From the NCBI RefSeq assembly GCF_009870125.1, contig NC_046679.1:1488001-1552000 (forward strand): a stretch of 64,000 nt of DNA, written 5' to 3'. A program made the translations under genes and the position numbers. Source of the DNA: Drosophila pseudoobscura (taxonomy: Eukaryota; Arthropoda; Insecta; Diptera; Drosophilidae). The first letter of the stretch is position 1, and each line of letters opens with the position of its first letter. The notes beneath the pieces were generated by a model. That model was not told where the DNA came from. It searched no databases and saw nothing but the letters and a program-made list of their open reading frames with translations. Below, in pieces: positions 1 through 14,800 of this stretch.

Positions 1-2147
1 TTAGTACACCCCTTACCCATACCCTTACGCTTACCCTTACCTCTCTGACAAGATGAGAATCCACTATTAACTCGCCTTTATTTGGAAAGTCACGCACTCG
101 GCAAGAGAGCGGAAAGTAAAACAGAAACAAAATTTCAATTAACTTTTGCCTGTGGCCGGGCCGGGCCGGGATGACAGAGTCCCAGAATGCCGTACCCCTC
201 TTGGGAGGCTTATAAATAGCGAAGAACTAGATTAAAAATTCGCCTAAAGTCCCTCACCCTTATCACATCCTTCATTTCATCCTAATTAAATGGACATTTC
301 GACAGCTTGACATGTGTGCGTGTGTGTGTGGCTCAGGTTCGGCGTTCGGATTTCGGGGTTAATCCCCGAATCTAGTCTAAGGCTTTAATTTAGTTAGAAC
401 TGGGGGTCGCTTCAAAGCTGACAATGTTAATTGAAAGGCGGACAGTGCGGGAATCACGGTGGATATAAAATTTCGAAAAAACGAGCGAAAGTAGCGCTGA
501 GGCAATAAAAGCTACACTTCTGCTTACGTATACGCACCGTATGCCGGCCCAGAGGAGTCGACGACATTGACAGCGAAAATAAAACTTTATTGCTAATTTA
601 TTTGATTAAATTTCACGCCGCCGTCGCCAAAGCAGTGTTTTTTCCACGAGTTCAAATGTATTTTTTCACACAATCGTCGGATCGGCGTGCCCTCTGACAT
701 TTGCTGACACAACCTGCCTTCAGCCCTTGATTTACAGCAAATTGATAAGAAAGACAGACCAGACGCGACTGATTATCAGGTACCAGAGATCAAAGCAGGT
801 GTTTAAAGATTTAAATTGTGACTGTGCGACCCACTCTGCCAACGCAATTCAATTAGAGTGTGCTCTCCCTTGACTGACTCGGCAGACAATACGCGGGATA
901 TGCAGGTTATGCGTGGCTCAAAAGTATGCAAAACAAAACGTGACACAGAAGCCACTCATATGCTTGAAATAAAGGCAAATGCCAAGACAATAAATGAAAA
1001 ATAAATGAACGAAATGCATAAGTAAGAAGCATAAAAAGCCAAATGCCGAAAGTAGAGTGGTTTTATACCACAAACAGCCACACATGCACACGTCAAAGCA
1101 GAGACAATTTCAGGTGTTCAAGCCAAAGACAATTAAAGAAGCCAAAGGGAGCAGAGAAAATAGGAGAACGCCACAGCAACAAAAGCCATTGCGAATTTCC
1201 GCAACGCTGACATTTCCATTTAAATGCGTTACACACTCGCACTTTTGGGGGGGGGGGGGTTTGGTGGGGGTAGGACCGACCGGAGAACCGGATAACTGGA
1301 GAATAATGTCCTTAATTTGAATGACGCTTTTTATGCTCTCAACGTTCATTTGGCTGCTCTGCAATTTCCCTGCTCGTTCGACCATAAAAAACTTTCGCCA
1401 AGGAGCGAAACTTTAAGCCCAGAACGGCACGTGGAATTATCCCATTCCCTTTCCGCTACATCTATCTGTGGCCAGTGCTTTGAATGGAATTCTTGCAGCA
1501 GGTTTGGGGGCGGATCCACCGCATGGAATGCCCGGAAATTGTGAATCTAATAAAAATATAAATACAACCAACTAATCACAAGAGGCCGAGAGACTCTAGC
1601 AAGTATAAATAGGGAAAAACACCCACAACCAAATACTTCAGGCTGTGAATCAGCCTCAGCGATTTTATCGTACGTAAAGTACGTAAAAAAACATCGAGGC
1701 AATAAAAAGCTGTAACTAAAGAGCCAAAGAAAACACAAATTGCAGCCGCCGCAACACTGTGTGGCAGGGGCAGTGGCAGTGGCAGTGTGGCAGTCACTCA
1801 GATTGAATTGCCACGCATCAGCGGCGACAGCGGCACAAAAGTAGCGGCCGTAATAGGCCAAATGGTCAAATGGCCAGCGAATGAATCCTCCAGGCATTAT
1901 GGCCTTAGTGGGTGGGCAGAGGATGTGGGTGTTGATGTGGGTGTGGGTCTGAGTGTGGGAAAGGCAAATCGAATTGACATAAATTGAGGATATTTATGGG
2001 ATCCCAGCTACGATTTGTGCACCGCCGACAAATGGCAAGCTTTAACCATTGTCCAGCGAATAATTTAATGCGTACATTTGCATAGCAGCCCACGCAAATA
2101 ATGCAAATTAAAGAGCAAACAAGCAAGGAAGGCTATATTTACAATAT

Positions 2148-2303
2148 ATACCCTTGCAGATTGCGATGAATGATCCAAATAATGCATTGTTTTTCCATCG
2201 ATCTTTCGTAAAACACCCCTCTTCTCCGCAATAATAAGAAGAGTCTTCAGCTAGATAGCGTTGAAATGTAACTTTCCAATTTTAATATCCACTGCAAGGG
2301 TAT
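2148..2303. repeat. Short element bounded by inverted CCCTTGCAG words
   Basis: TATACCCTTGCAG at the left and CTGCAAGGGTAT at the right face each other about 150 bp apart. The left end plus the following ATTG recurs at 13,001-13,016, and CTGCAAGGGTATA recurs near 48,988-49,001. This suggests fragments of a dispersed, probably non-autonomous repeat of the fly genome. No coding capacity and no clear target-site duplication were seen. The family was not identified. Confidence 0.35.
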
Positions 2304-5300
2304 GCAAATACATAAAAAACCCTTAAAACCCTTCGGATTTTCCCCTCAAATAACGAGATTGGACGCGCTCCCAAAAAGTTATTTCCCTCGCCTTCAACAC
2401 GACTTCGACCTAGCCCCGCCTCGTTCGCAGGTAGGGGGTCAGAGCCAGGGTCATGCTGAGTTGCCAGCCGTAGGGTTTTTCGTCTTTAATCAGCGACTTA
2501 ATTAGCTTTGGCAACAAACTGCTGACCCATCGCTTGACTTTAAGCAGAAATAGGAGTTTCTTTCTGTCTGTCTGCCTATTGAGTGGCAATCAAATCGAAT
2601 TCTCAAATTTACGAGACTCACTCTGGCAAATGCAAAGGGAAAGATATAATTGAATTGGGGGAAAGCCCACATGACGCAAATGTGATTTGGCAACGAGAAA
2701 CGGCAACCTCATTTTCTGGGCTCGAATGTCGATGGTAGGATGTCTGTAGGTGGAGGCCAAAAGCATGAAACATAACACTCACATATGTACAAGTATGAGG
2801 CTTCAACAGACAACGGCAGAAGAGTGAGTTTGCTCGACAATTCTCGGGATATTTGTGGCACAGGAATGCTCGGAAAATGCCGCACACACAGAAATGAGAA
2901 TGAAAAATTCCATTTTAAATGTTGTTTTTCTTGCTTCTTCTCCTGTTTTCTGTGGCAGAACAGAACTCGGTTTATTAGCCCAGGCCGTTCCGAGCACATT
3001 CCCATTGCCATTACGGGGAAAGAGACAAGCAATCTACATCGTACTGCATCCTCCCACAAGGCAATTAATCTCCATGAATGAGTTGCATTAGCATGGATAT
3101 CAAGCGAACAGAGATAAAAGTATTCATAGACCATAATCAATATTAATTGAGTGACCTTTTCACAGACCCCAACAGCAGCCTGCACGCTAATTAAAAGATG
3201 TCCGAGAGAGGGGCTGAGCGATGAGGGATAGAACAGAGAGAAAAGAGAAAATTAAACTGCAAAATAAATGAAATTGCCGGCTACACGGCAAATCAATTCA
3301 AATGCAATAAATAGTCGTTTCTGTTTACATGGCAGTGCAAAATGCAAATTCCCAGATACAAATAGACTCAGAGTCAGAGTCGATGTCGGAGTCGAAGTCC
3401 TAGTCCTAGTCCCCAATTGATAGAAGGTAATATTGCGTATGCGACGTGTTGGCCCTGCCCCGACAGCAAACAGAAGGGCAACTACAGACGACCTTTGGGG
3501 GGCTGTCAACTGACAAATTGGGGTCTGGGATGGATCTACAGTCTGGCTGTAAAATTTGATTACTTTGCGGTTTGGGCTGCTGCTAGGACTGTTTGCTCAA
3601 TGGCTAAGGCTTCGTCTCCAAACTCCAGACTTCAGGTGAAATCAATTGTTTCCCCTTGTAACCCTAGCCTGGAACCTTCCCTGACTCTGAGTCTGAGTCT
3701 GGCTCCTGCCTCTGACTAGCATGTGTGCATTGCGCTTTTGCATGGGACACCTTGTATGCATTCAAATTGCATTCGTACACGGACCAGGGACCAGGGACCT
3801 GGGCAAATATTTGCACAACATTCGGCAGCTATAGGCCGAGCCTTTGCCCTCAAATCAAACTACATATTTAATTAGTTTTGAAACGAACATCCCCCAGGGA
3901 CCTAACTAAATATTTGCAAAAAATCAGGCCCAAAAACTAAACTTACTTTTAGATCCTAAACCCACCCCCAGAATACATGTTCTACCATATGTAGTAGTTA
4001 ATTAAGTATACGCACTGAGGCCTACACAATTTGGCATACGGCCATCGCTCAGTCGCTGCTGACTTTTCATACTGTTGGCCAGCAGCTTTTTCGGCTTTCT
4101 GCCTTGTTCGCAACCATTTTCAAATTAAGTCGACAGTCTGGTAAATATTTCTAGTTACGGGCAAATACGGGCAAAAAGAGCCAACCCATATGTAAATTAC
4201 TTTCAAAAGGCATATTTATTTGTACTACTTGGACCTTTGGGATGCCAGAAGTTTTCCTATTTAAACAATTCTTACTAAGTATGCAGAAAAACCGAAAGGG
4301 TAACTGGTCTTTTGTAGTTTAATTGGGGTTCTCACTTTATTTAAGCACGTGTGAAGCCGTAAAAACTAAAGTTATGGAACACTATACTTATAGATGTCTA
4401 ACCAGATGCCCAAAAGTATTAACAAGCTCATGAAGCTCATTGAATGGACACAGCTTTCAGTTCCTTCACTAAAGAATGACTCAAACATAGATCGAACATC
4501 CATCCAATTCTGACACAGTCTGAACACAGTCATGGAAAAGCTTTAACACGCATGTGAAACAGTATTGTTGGCTTCTCTCTGGAATAAAATGCAATACGCC
4601 ACACGCACAAGGACATTCCCCATGGAAACAGATACGGCCACAAAGAAGCAACACATTTGTGTACATTGAAAGTTAATTTAATTGCAGCAAAATCAAAGTA
4701 TTCTTTAAATAATTAAACAGAAATGATTTGAATACATTTTGAGTGAAAAGTTTTCGAGGAAAGGAGAAAGGAACGGCGGCCTTCGCCGGACAGCTCCAAA
4801 ACAAACGCTCCAATTAATCCTCAAAGTATTTATAAGTTTTGTTCTGGCTGCTGCTGCTGCTGGCTTCGTGTCGAAACAATTGTAAATAATTAATGCAACA
4901 TTATACTCAATTACCGAGAAAACTTGCATATAAATCCCCAAGGAACGAAAAACCGAAAGTCAAAAGTTTTCAAAGTCGCAAGCTGTTGGGGGAAGTTTGT
5001 TCCACGAGGGTTCCACTAAAAGCTGCGGATCCCGAATCTCAAATCAGAGTATAAGCAGACTTTAAACTGTTTCTCGGATGATATTAAAGTGGCATTACAG
5101 AAGCACATCTTTCCGCCCATTTATATGCAGTTTCGAGCTGAACTTTGAGGGGGAATTTACAGAATGAGGTCAGGCTTTGGCTTCGGCTTTGCTGCAATTT
5201 TGGTGCTGAAAAAAGACAAATGCAAATGCTTTAAGTCACAATTTAGGACGCCCGGACGAGGGCTGGCAATCAACTACAATTTGCATTATTGCAGCCAGAG

Positions 5301-8300
5301 CCAGAGGCAGCACTCCCTAGCATTTCCTGGCATCCTCTGGCATCTCGTTGCCCACGTAGCGGTGGCCGCCACCAACAAAACCTCTCCACAGGCCCCACAA
5401 AAACCCGACCACAACGCCCCAACAAAGACGGGGAGGGGACCCCAGTCCTGCGACAACTATGCGACGACTCATTCCCCACGACATTGTATAAACAACAATT
5501 TTAGCGGATATTAAAAACAATGTTGCTCTTCTGCTCCTGCTCCTGCTTCACAGATGGGGCATGTGGCATGGGGCATGGGGCAGGCTGGCATCCTCCTCTT
5601 GACTTGTCAAATTTCAAGTCCTGTTTTGTCATTTTCCATTCAACTGTTTGGCGGCTGCTTTGTATTTGGCCCCCTTATTGTTTAGCCATGGCTCCATTGA
5701 ACGGCAAGCGGATATCCGCTTGTCGCACTTAAACAGCCGAGAATCCCATTGTCGCACTGTCGCTTTGTCGCGTTTGCGGAAGTGGAAGCTACTCGGAATC
5801 GGACTCGAACTCAGACTCGGACTCGTTTCGGGCTTAATTGAAGCCTTTGAAGCCGCCTGTTCGCTGAGGCTGTTGCCGCTGTTCTGCGAGTTCTCCATTC
5901 AAGTTGATTAAAATTTCATTCACAGAACATTTCACTAATGGGACAACAATGTGCTATTCGTGGAAGAAAGTTCAACAAGTCCAAGGGGGAGAAGTTCAGG
6001 AACTCAAAGTCAATCCTTTTGCTCTTCATTTGGTTGGTCTTTTAGGGTGAAAACAGGAACTGTATACTGACTATGGGATAGGCGATAATTAGAATCCTTT
6101 CTGGTTTCTGCAGGGCAATATAAAGTCGAAATATCGAAGGATTAGCTAGAAATCCCAGAGTACTTTGACCGAAGTACCCACATATCCTATGAGTAGGGCA
6201 TCACCATCCTCCCGCTTTTAATCGATATTTAGCCCGCAGTGTTTAGCCAGATCCTCACATCTGCGGGTGGTCAAATCCCACCTAATTGACACTCCTTCGT
6301 GAGGGGCAGGCAATGTCTCTCTGTTTGCCTTTGTGGTAGGTCTGTGGCTGGGGTCTGTTTGTGATAATGATAATGATGATGTTGATGGTGGTGACATAAA
6401 TTAGACACCAATTGGGTGTGAATGGGAAAACAGTAGCAGGTAGAAGATAGTAGTAACGGAACAGCATTCCAATCAAATCACACCCGAAGCTTGTTAATTA
6501 AACAAATTTAATTTAAATTTAAACTGTTGCCGGATCAAATGGAATGCCCACGAGCCGTGATTTGTCTCAATTTGGGGCAGAATTTGGGGCAATTATCTGC
6601 CAATGGCCCAGGCATCCAGGTGTACGGTAGGCAGGTGTTTTGCTACTAATTGGCACGTGTTGGCGCGTGTCTGCGCCCTTCGGATATACATATTGGCCAA
6701 TCAAAGGCAAAGACGCCTGAAACGAAGCCCCAGACTCCCCTCCCGCGCTTTGTTCGGTGTCACTGACATTTGCTGAAGTCAAACATGACCCAAAACATTT
6801 GTCTATCATTAACTGCTCGACAATTTGTGCAACCGTGTGCCATAAAAGCCATTGACAGGCTGTCACACGCACACACACTATCCATTATGCCTCTTATGCG
6901 CTTTTGGGAGAGAGATATGTGTGTGTGCATGTGTGTGTAAGTGAGTGCTGGGCATGGCTTAATCAACTTACGTCTGAACAAAAGCACATATAAATTATTT
7001 AATTAATCCTTTGGGTTTATTCTGCCACAAAACACTTTCTCCGAGTGCCTATCCGTGTGAGTGCCTATCGGTGTGTGCCGGCTCCTCCGGCTTGAGTGTT
7101 CGTGCGGGCAATCGATGTCATAAACGCACCCACGCAGCCACACAGATCTCGCACAGCCTGCATAGGTGTGAAACTGCTTTTGATTGTGATTTCCAATTAA
7201 TTTTGTTGCCAGGCGGGAAGAACATGTTGCCTGCCTGCTTCTTGGCAGGAGGCTGTGGCTGTGGCCAGATGTTCGTGAGAGGTGAGAGAATTAAAGTTGA
7301 GTTCTGGATAGACGAAGGTTGACTTTGGGTTTGGGGACGGTAGGGGTTATGAACATAAGCTATAAGCAGGCTGAAGTATGGTTGAGTGCGGTTTTTGGTG
7401 TATATATACCACCCAGAAAATTAAGGTTGAACAGGTGTTGTACCACACATAACGTTCAAACGTCATAAAAACCAATGCATCTATCAGTTAATCATAGAGC
7501 ATATTATGGATATAAGATTGAATTGATATAAACGATCGTGATTCTCTTGAAGCGAAAACGAAATAAACAGAAAATTCTATACTACTGTATCCTTTAAGTG
7601 GTACCAAAGCTACTTTGTATATGTATCTATAACAAGATTAGTTTAGGTCATGGATATGACAGCACAAGGCCAAAGGTGAAGAGTTAGTTAAAGGTAAGTT
7701 TTGGGTACTAGAACCTCCTCCCACCTGCATGCCCTGTGCATTCTCCCACGCTCATCAGAGACTCAGGGATGTATAGCCTTTCAAGTCCTATAAATATTCA
7801 TTGCCTAACGTAGGGACAGGCTTAAACTTGCGACAGAAATTGGGCGAGAGATATGCTTCAGTTAAGGAACTCTCTGGAATAACATTGTCTGAGGCCAGCC
7901 CCTGTTCGTATTTGCCAACAACAATACAGCCGCACACAATCCAAGTTCATGCCGACACGCACTAAATCTTTGCTTTCATGTTTGCGATTTTTGTTGGAAA
8001 ACGGACGAAAAACTAAACCCTTGCCCGGGCCAAGTTTTCGTCGGCTTTCGCCCACACACGACACACACACTCACGAGGAAGAAAGCCGGCGAAAGGATGG
8101 ATATACGTAGAGGCAGAAGCCTATATTGTAGTGGATATAAATCCCTGCCACATGCCTTTATGCAAAGTTTGGATTAAGTTTTTGTCGAGCCCGAGCCAGA
8201 GCCCGAGTACGGGCTAGAACGTGAATGAGAATGAGACTAAGGTTGGGACTGAGGCTGAAACCAAGAAAAGGAGACGGACGAGGTCGAGGCAAGGTCTTCC

Positions 8301-8830
8301 CTGGCAAGGACCGGCTGCTTCTGCATGACTGCCCAAATTTGTAAACAATCAGAAAATGTGTCAACTTATTCTTTTCAGCCGCTTCTGTTCCTGCTCCATG
8401 CTCAGAGGAGGAGGATGAGAGAGACCCCGAACAACAATGGCAACACAATCTGATGCCTGATGGCTGATGCCTTAAGTAAATACATAGTTTGAAATTTGTT
8501 TTGTGTGGTGGATGGTGCCTGGCTCAAACAGTTGGAAAATTCATTTAAGCCGCTTAGTGAAATTTTTGCTAAAAATAATAGCGTCATAATAGGAAACGAT
8601 TTTAACTTTTAAACGGCCAGCGTTTAAATTGAACAACAAGTTGGTCCCCAGAATCCAGAGCATTTGCATAGCACTCGATGATGAGAGTATTGAAAGGATA
8701 TAAGGACATACAATACACTCCCCCCCAAGCGGAAGGAAGGGCAAATGGTTTGTCCAATTGCAATTGGCAGTGCGGAAAATGAAGTCTCAATGCAGTCTCT
8801 GACTGTCGAATGAAAAGAAAACAGGAAGAC

Positions 8831-8870
8831 CACACACACACACACACTGACACACTGACACACTGACACA
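8831..8870. repeat. CA / CTGACA microsatellite
   Basis: A (CA)n tract passes directly into about four CTGACA-like units. It is a simple tandem repeat in noncoding DNA. Confidence 0.9.
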
Positions 8871-11800
8871 TGATGATGGTTCAATTGATATTGATCCTTT
8901 TGGTGGACCTTGGACAATTGTCGGCAAAATAAATTGGATTTTGTATTCTTTGCCAGGCTTCTGACAGTCGATTTGTCCTTTGTCTGATTTCTTAAATATT
9001 TCATTTGGATAAATGCTTGTAAAGTTGCTCAAGACAAAAACCAATGGCTATTCGATTGGGCAGCCAACCAGCCAGAAAGGCAGACAGTCGTATAGCAAAC
9101 AATTAGTAAGCCAAAACCATACACACGTCAATCCAGCACATAGGACTCAAAGGAGGCCATCAATACGTCTCCTGTTTCAAAGCCATTCAAATAAATCGAT
9201 TTCGAACACTCCAAAAAACACCGAAACGATGTCGAGAATCACGCAACCAAAGCGGGAATTATTTAATTCCCGTCTGAGCATATCGCTGGCCCGCATCTGC
9301 ATTCATATCTGCCGCAACAAACGCGGTTAAACAGCATTTGTTGCCATGTGTCTAGGCATCGTGCTCAAAAATCAGACGGGTTTATGCAGGATCCTAAGTA
9401 GAGTTATCGAAGACAAGGATTCAGTCAAGGTTCTCCATGATAAGAACAGTATTTAAAGCTACAGGTGCCGTGGGGTTTTCCTCCGAAGAAACCCATTCGA
9501 TTTTATTTGAAACCCAAGTTGCATTAAGTACTCTCACTAACCCTATATTCAAAGACATTTCAGACTATTGCCTTTGCAGTTAAGCAAACGAGGCTTGTGC
9601 CAAAACTTTCCTCCATTTCATGATATTGCAGGCGCATAAACATGGCCAATGGGGCTCCCTCTGATGCCAGATTCGGATGTGGCGCTATAAATAAATTGGC
9701 AAATGTGTAAAGTTGTGCCACTCCAAAGGCAGGGCAGACCATGGAGGGGCACCCGTTTTGAATATGTCTGTCATGGTTAGAAGCAGCAACAGCAGCAGCA
9801 GAAGGCGGCAGCAGCACTGCGGCAAGCGATACGATACTGTTGTACGACGAACATCGTGAGTGGCATTGCCATGGACATCGCACGTGTGGCAGGACTGCGC
9901 GTCGTGGAGCTGTTTGAAGAGCACCAGCAACCAGCAGCAACGGCACTGACAAAATTTCCCTAGTGACTGACAGACAAACATTCAACCACCACAACAGCAA
10001 TAACACCCAGGACACATTCAATTGCGGCAACCGCAATACAGACACTCCCCTCCACATTTATATGGTATGTGTATGTCGGGGAATGCTGCTCTCTGACAAA
10101 ATATTTTTGCATATATTGGGAAACAATAAATTTTACAGTAATGCGCGCAGAGCTGTGTCTGTGTGGGTGTCAGGAGATGACCTTCGACAGGACCCAAGCT
10201 GGGGACCTGGGCAGCCGAAGCCAGAGCCGAAACCGGAGCCAAATCCAAAGACAAAGGGCCCCCAAATTGCTAGACTGTGACAGCTGCGTGGCAGGGATAA
10301 CTTAAATGGGTTAAAAGGATACGTTTTTGGCTCACTGCCGAGAGAGTGGGGACCGAAACAGGGACTGAGCTCGAAGATTCGGACTGCATACTGTACTATA
10401 CATTCTCATCAAGCCAAACACACAAAGGGAGAGGGAACGGGAAATGGAAACGGAGAACTTATTAAACGCATGAGCTGCCGAAATTGAATTTTCTGCCCAG
10501 ACCCAAATCAGAATAGAATACTCGTACTACCTCCAGAATCTGGCTAGATTTGTAGCAGATACTCCCAATTTGAGATGTCTACTTTTGAAAACAATTTACA
10601 ATTATAATGACAATCAATTTTACATTTAGCCTTGGCTTTGGATTTGCTTTGCCTACTTTCCCCCTTTTTGCATTGCAAATTGTTTCCTTCATCAGGCAAA
10701 AAGTAATGCCAAAGTATTTTAATGCGCGAGCAAGAAAGCAGGAAAGCAAGAAAGCAAAAACCAGGAGGAAACAACATTAGTGAGTTGGCAGGAAAAAAGT
10801 TTATCCTCGACTAGCTTTCGCTTTCTATTCGGGCAATTTTTTCATTAAAAAGCGAGACGGGAGACGCAAAGCGCGAAACTTTCGAGAGAACAATTTTAAT
10901 AAACATTCGCCGAAAATGTTAACGAAAAATTTAATTATATGCATGGGCATTCATGATCAGAGGAAATAGAGCCATCATCCGGAAAGGCGCCAAAGCTGAA
11001 GGCAAAGCCAAAGCAAACATGGCCAGATGCAAACTCAGAGATAAGAAGGAGGGCCAGAAGGAGACCTTAACCCGGCTAAGCCGAAATTTAATATTGGAAG
11101 GCAATGAGCCAGAGCGCAATAAAAGCCAGAGCCACTAAGGAATTGGGACTGCGACTGAGGGATTGGGAATGGAACTGGGAGACTGAGAGACTGGGAGTGC
11201 GATTGGGAGAAACGGAATTAAGGGCCATTGGCCCCTCATGCCTCATGCTCATGTGCCGCATGGTAATGAAGACTCCTCGTTCCGCCTCGTATACGTAGTA
11301 CCTCCTTATAGCAGCCAATAAAGTATTGTTGTAGCTAGGACAGGACTCGGAATAGTAGTGTGGTGTGCAGGTTGGTGGTTGCGTTGCCCCTGTCTCTCCG
11401 TCTCCATTAGTCCACGATTCAATCGACAAGCTAGAGGGGTAGTGGGCTAGAGAGCTAGAGGGCCAAGAGGGGGAGGAGTTGCTTGGTAAGCGTTCTCCTC
11501 TGTTCTGGGCTTTGTTACATAATAGGTGAAGTTTTATTGTCGAAAGCTATTAAACTTTTCCCATCAAAAGTGTACGATGTTGCCACATGGAAAAGGTGTA
11601 GAGCATTAAAGTTGCCCCAGAAGCCAGAAAGTAGCGGAGAAAGAGCCCTAAACTGAAGCAGTTTCCGCAGGTTGAAGAACCGGCTCATGATGACGCTGAT
11701 GATGATGATGATAATGATGATAAAGGGAATTTTCCCAGCCATCATGCGATCCATTTGGGCTTAAAGGATTTCCCGGGCAAGTTTCATATCGAACCAGAAA

Positions 11801-14800
11801 CTATTTAATTTTTTGAACTTAATTGTATTATTTTTGCAAATATTCAGCCTTACCGAACTAATTTCATTTTAAGCTTAAAATTGATTATGTTGTTTGAACT
11901 TTTAATTGGAGAAGGGAGTTGAAACTGATACTGATTGAAAAGGGTTCATTGATAGATTAGATATCTGGCCAGGGACAAATTAAATCCATAGAAGGCAGTC
12001 AGGATAATGATGTAAATGAATATATTTTCCACAGACAATCGACCATACAACTTTAGTGTGGAATGCGAATGCGAGAATGAGGAATTGATTATGCCAACCA
12101 ATTCCAAATTTGTGCAATCATCGCATGCCACATCCAGTCCCTCCCAGTCCCAGTCCCAGTGCCCTGCCCGATGACCCCATCCACACCCAAGAGACTAAAA
12201 AACAATTGACTTTTGCGTATGCCAAAGAAGGGGAAGTATTTGCACCACCACCACCACGGTCAGATGTTGGTTGTTTTTCGGTTTGTGCTGCCGATTGTTG
12301 GCATTCCACTCCATCTTCGATTGGGGTTTGCCATGCAGTAGGGTCTCGGGACACGCATTGCGCATAAAATTGCTTCAATGTGGTTGGAGCGGCTGAGACT
12401 AAGGGTTTGGGGCCAAAGTTCCACTTCATTTGGGCCACTCATATCGAAGTCCGGGTCCGTCTCCGTATCCGTATCCGTATCCCTGCCTGTGTCCGTGTCC
12501 GTGTCCGGGGCCAAGTGTGCAGTTGATGTCTACATTTTCAGTATGTTGGTTAAGCACTCAGCAAGTTTGCTTGTTTTTCCGGTTTTCTGGCTCTACTGTT
12601 TCCGCTTTTGGTCTGCGCTGCGCTGCTTTTTTCGTGGAAATTGAAAAAGTTTATGAGCAATTTTAAAAGTGTGTGCCGCAGACCCCCTAGCACCCAAGAA
12701 CGAGATTGGGCTAATTTGGATTTTGTTTCAAATAGTACTGCTAATGAATGGACTCGTTGCCACTTGGGGCCTCCGGGGCCCCAACCCCGCACAGCTGTCA
12801 GCACTTGAAATGCAATTAATCAGGGCTCAAAGATGGCAGAAGGAAAAGTTTCTGGCCAAAACGATAACAAGGCCAACCACAAAGAAACCTTGCAAATACA
12901 CACACACAAGCATATAGAGCCATGTTCATGTTTGACACTTTTACGGCTCTCACAGAAGCACATAAAAAAGAAAACGAGTCTTTGATGGTCGAAGCTGTGG
13001 ATACCCTTGCAGATTGATCGGTCATAGGGAAGGTGCATGAAAAAGTTACCCAATTTGATCTGAACGACTCGTAATACCCTCGACTAATGCCCTACTAGTG
13101 CAAGAACTAGCGTGCGAAGTCGTAGAAGGAATAATGTGATGCAATAACATGCAACTTTGACACTTGCAAGTACAGTGGCCCCCATCCCAAAAGGCTATGC
13201 CCCAGACATCCCCACTGACCATGTGTTTCCCTGTGTTTGGGTGTGCTGCATGTGTGTGTGGTGGCGTTGTGTTTGTGTGAGTTACATGCACTTAACGTTG
13301 ATTTGTGCACCGACCGTGGGATCTCATACCAGCTCGAGGAGCACTCGGGGGCACTACACTCATCTCCACTCCGCTGCACTCCACTCAGCCTCAGCTTCGA
13401 CCCCGGCCTGAGCTAAGTTTCATTTGCAATTTTCATCTGCAGCTGTTGCACGAGTGCCCAGCAAACAACCCACCCACACACAGACACCATAAAGGACGAA
13501 GGGCAAGGGGAATATATACGAGAGGAGATGTGGCAAAATTGAATTGGAAATCAAGATACATTTGTAATTGAAAGGAAAGGCAACTATCATATTCTCTATC
13601 TCTCAAAGTTGGATGAACATAAAGCACGCAAACTATAAGAAATGATCTAAGAAAGTGGAGATTTTAGAATGATTAATGCAGAGATTTATAAAATGTATAA
13701 CCCCACAAAGTATCGACATTTTTGAGACACAACCTAATACGAGAGCCCCAGAAATTCAATGATTTTCGCACAAGCAACGTGCCTTTGTACAAATGAATAG
13801 TAATGCCCTAACATTCATTTAACGAAGGAGTAACCTCCAGAGAACCACAATCCCGTCAGTGTCTGGCTCTGCATCTGCCCCTGAAGTGGCAATTACATTT
13901 GTAAGCCGGTCCAGTCCGTCCATCCGTCTGTTCCCACCTGGCCAATGCAATTAAAATTAATAAATAAATATGATTTACAAACTAATAGAAAGCCAGAGAC
14001 AGGATGACAGAGACAGGCCACAGAAGAGCCTGAAAAATCAGCAGACACTGGGAGGACGGGCGAGATGGCTATTAAATTGGTCGGAGCCCCAAGAGCCAAG
14101 AACCAAGAACTTGAAATGAAATTAATACAACGCGATATTAAATTATTTTTAATTGGCCGACGCACCAAACGAAAGCGGTGGGCTCTCTGCGGGGAAATTG
14201 AATGAAAATTTTGAGAAACACTCGGCACTCAGTGCCCACTCATTCCCGAAATTCCCTCGTGGCAAGGCATCAAGGAGCCATCACCCAAGGTCAGAGGTCG
14301 TAATTACTCGATATTTTGTGCGCTTGTGGGGGCACCACCGTTATGCTACATTAAGTACGGTGCTCCAAAGCCTTGACAGTTGCCAAACTGCCACAACTCC
14401 ATTTGCAGTTGTCCGAGCTGTCCGTTGAGCGATGGGGTTTTGGTAATTATGACAACCGCAAACATCACAAAACATTCCCCTGTTCTGGAAGCTGCAATGA
14501 AAGCAATTCCTAATGGTTAATTAATTGATGTGTTGACAGTTGAAAAACCACAAGACTTGCCCAGGCAAATGGTTTAGGCTCAATTAATTTGAACCCAAGC
14601 GGAAACGATAAAGGGTTCTATTCTATGAGCTATCACTTGCTCAGTCCAAGACTGATATTACCCACAAGAATAATATTGTGTTGGTCCCTTAACCAACTAT
14701 TTCCCATATCCTTCCATTCCAGCTAAGTCGTTAGAAACACTCTCTCTGTCCAATCGAGGACATATGTACATACATATATCCGGCATGTGAAGTATCTAAG

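Noticed and set aside
5164-5514. Overlapping frames of 60-116 codons on both strands
   Set aside because: Frames contradict one another and show repeat-like or biased composition; typical chance frames.
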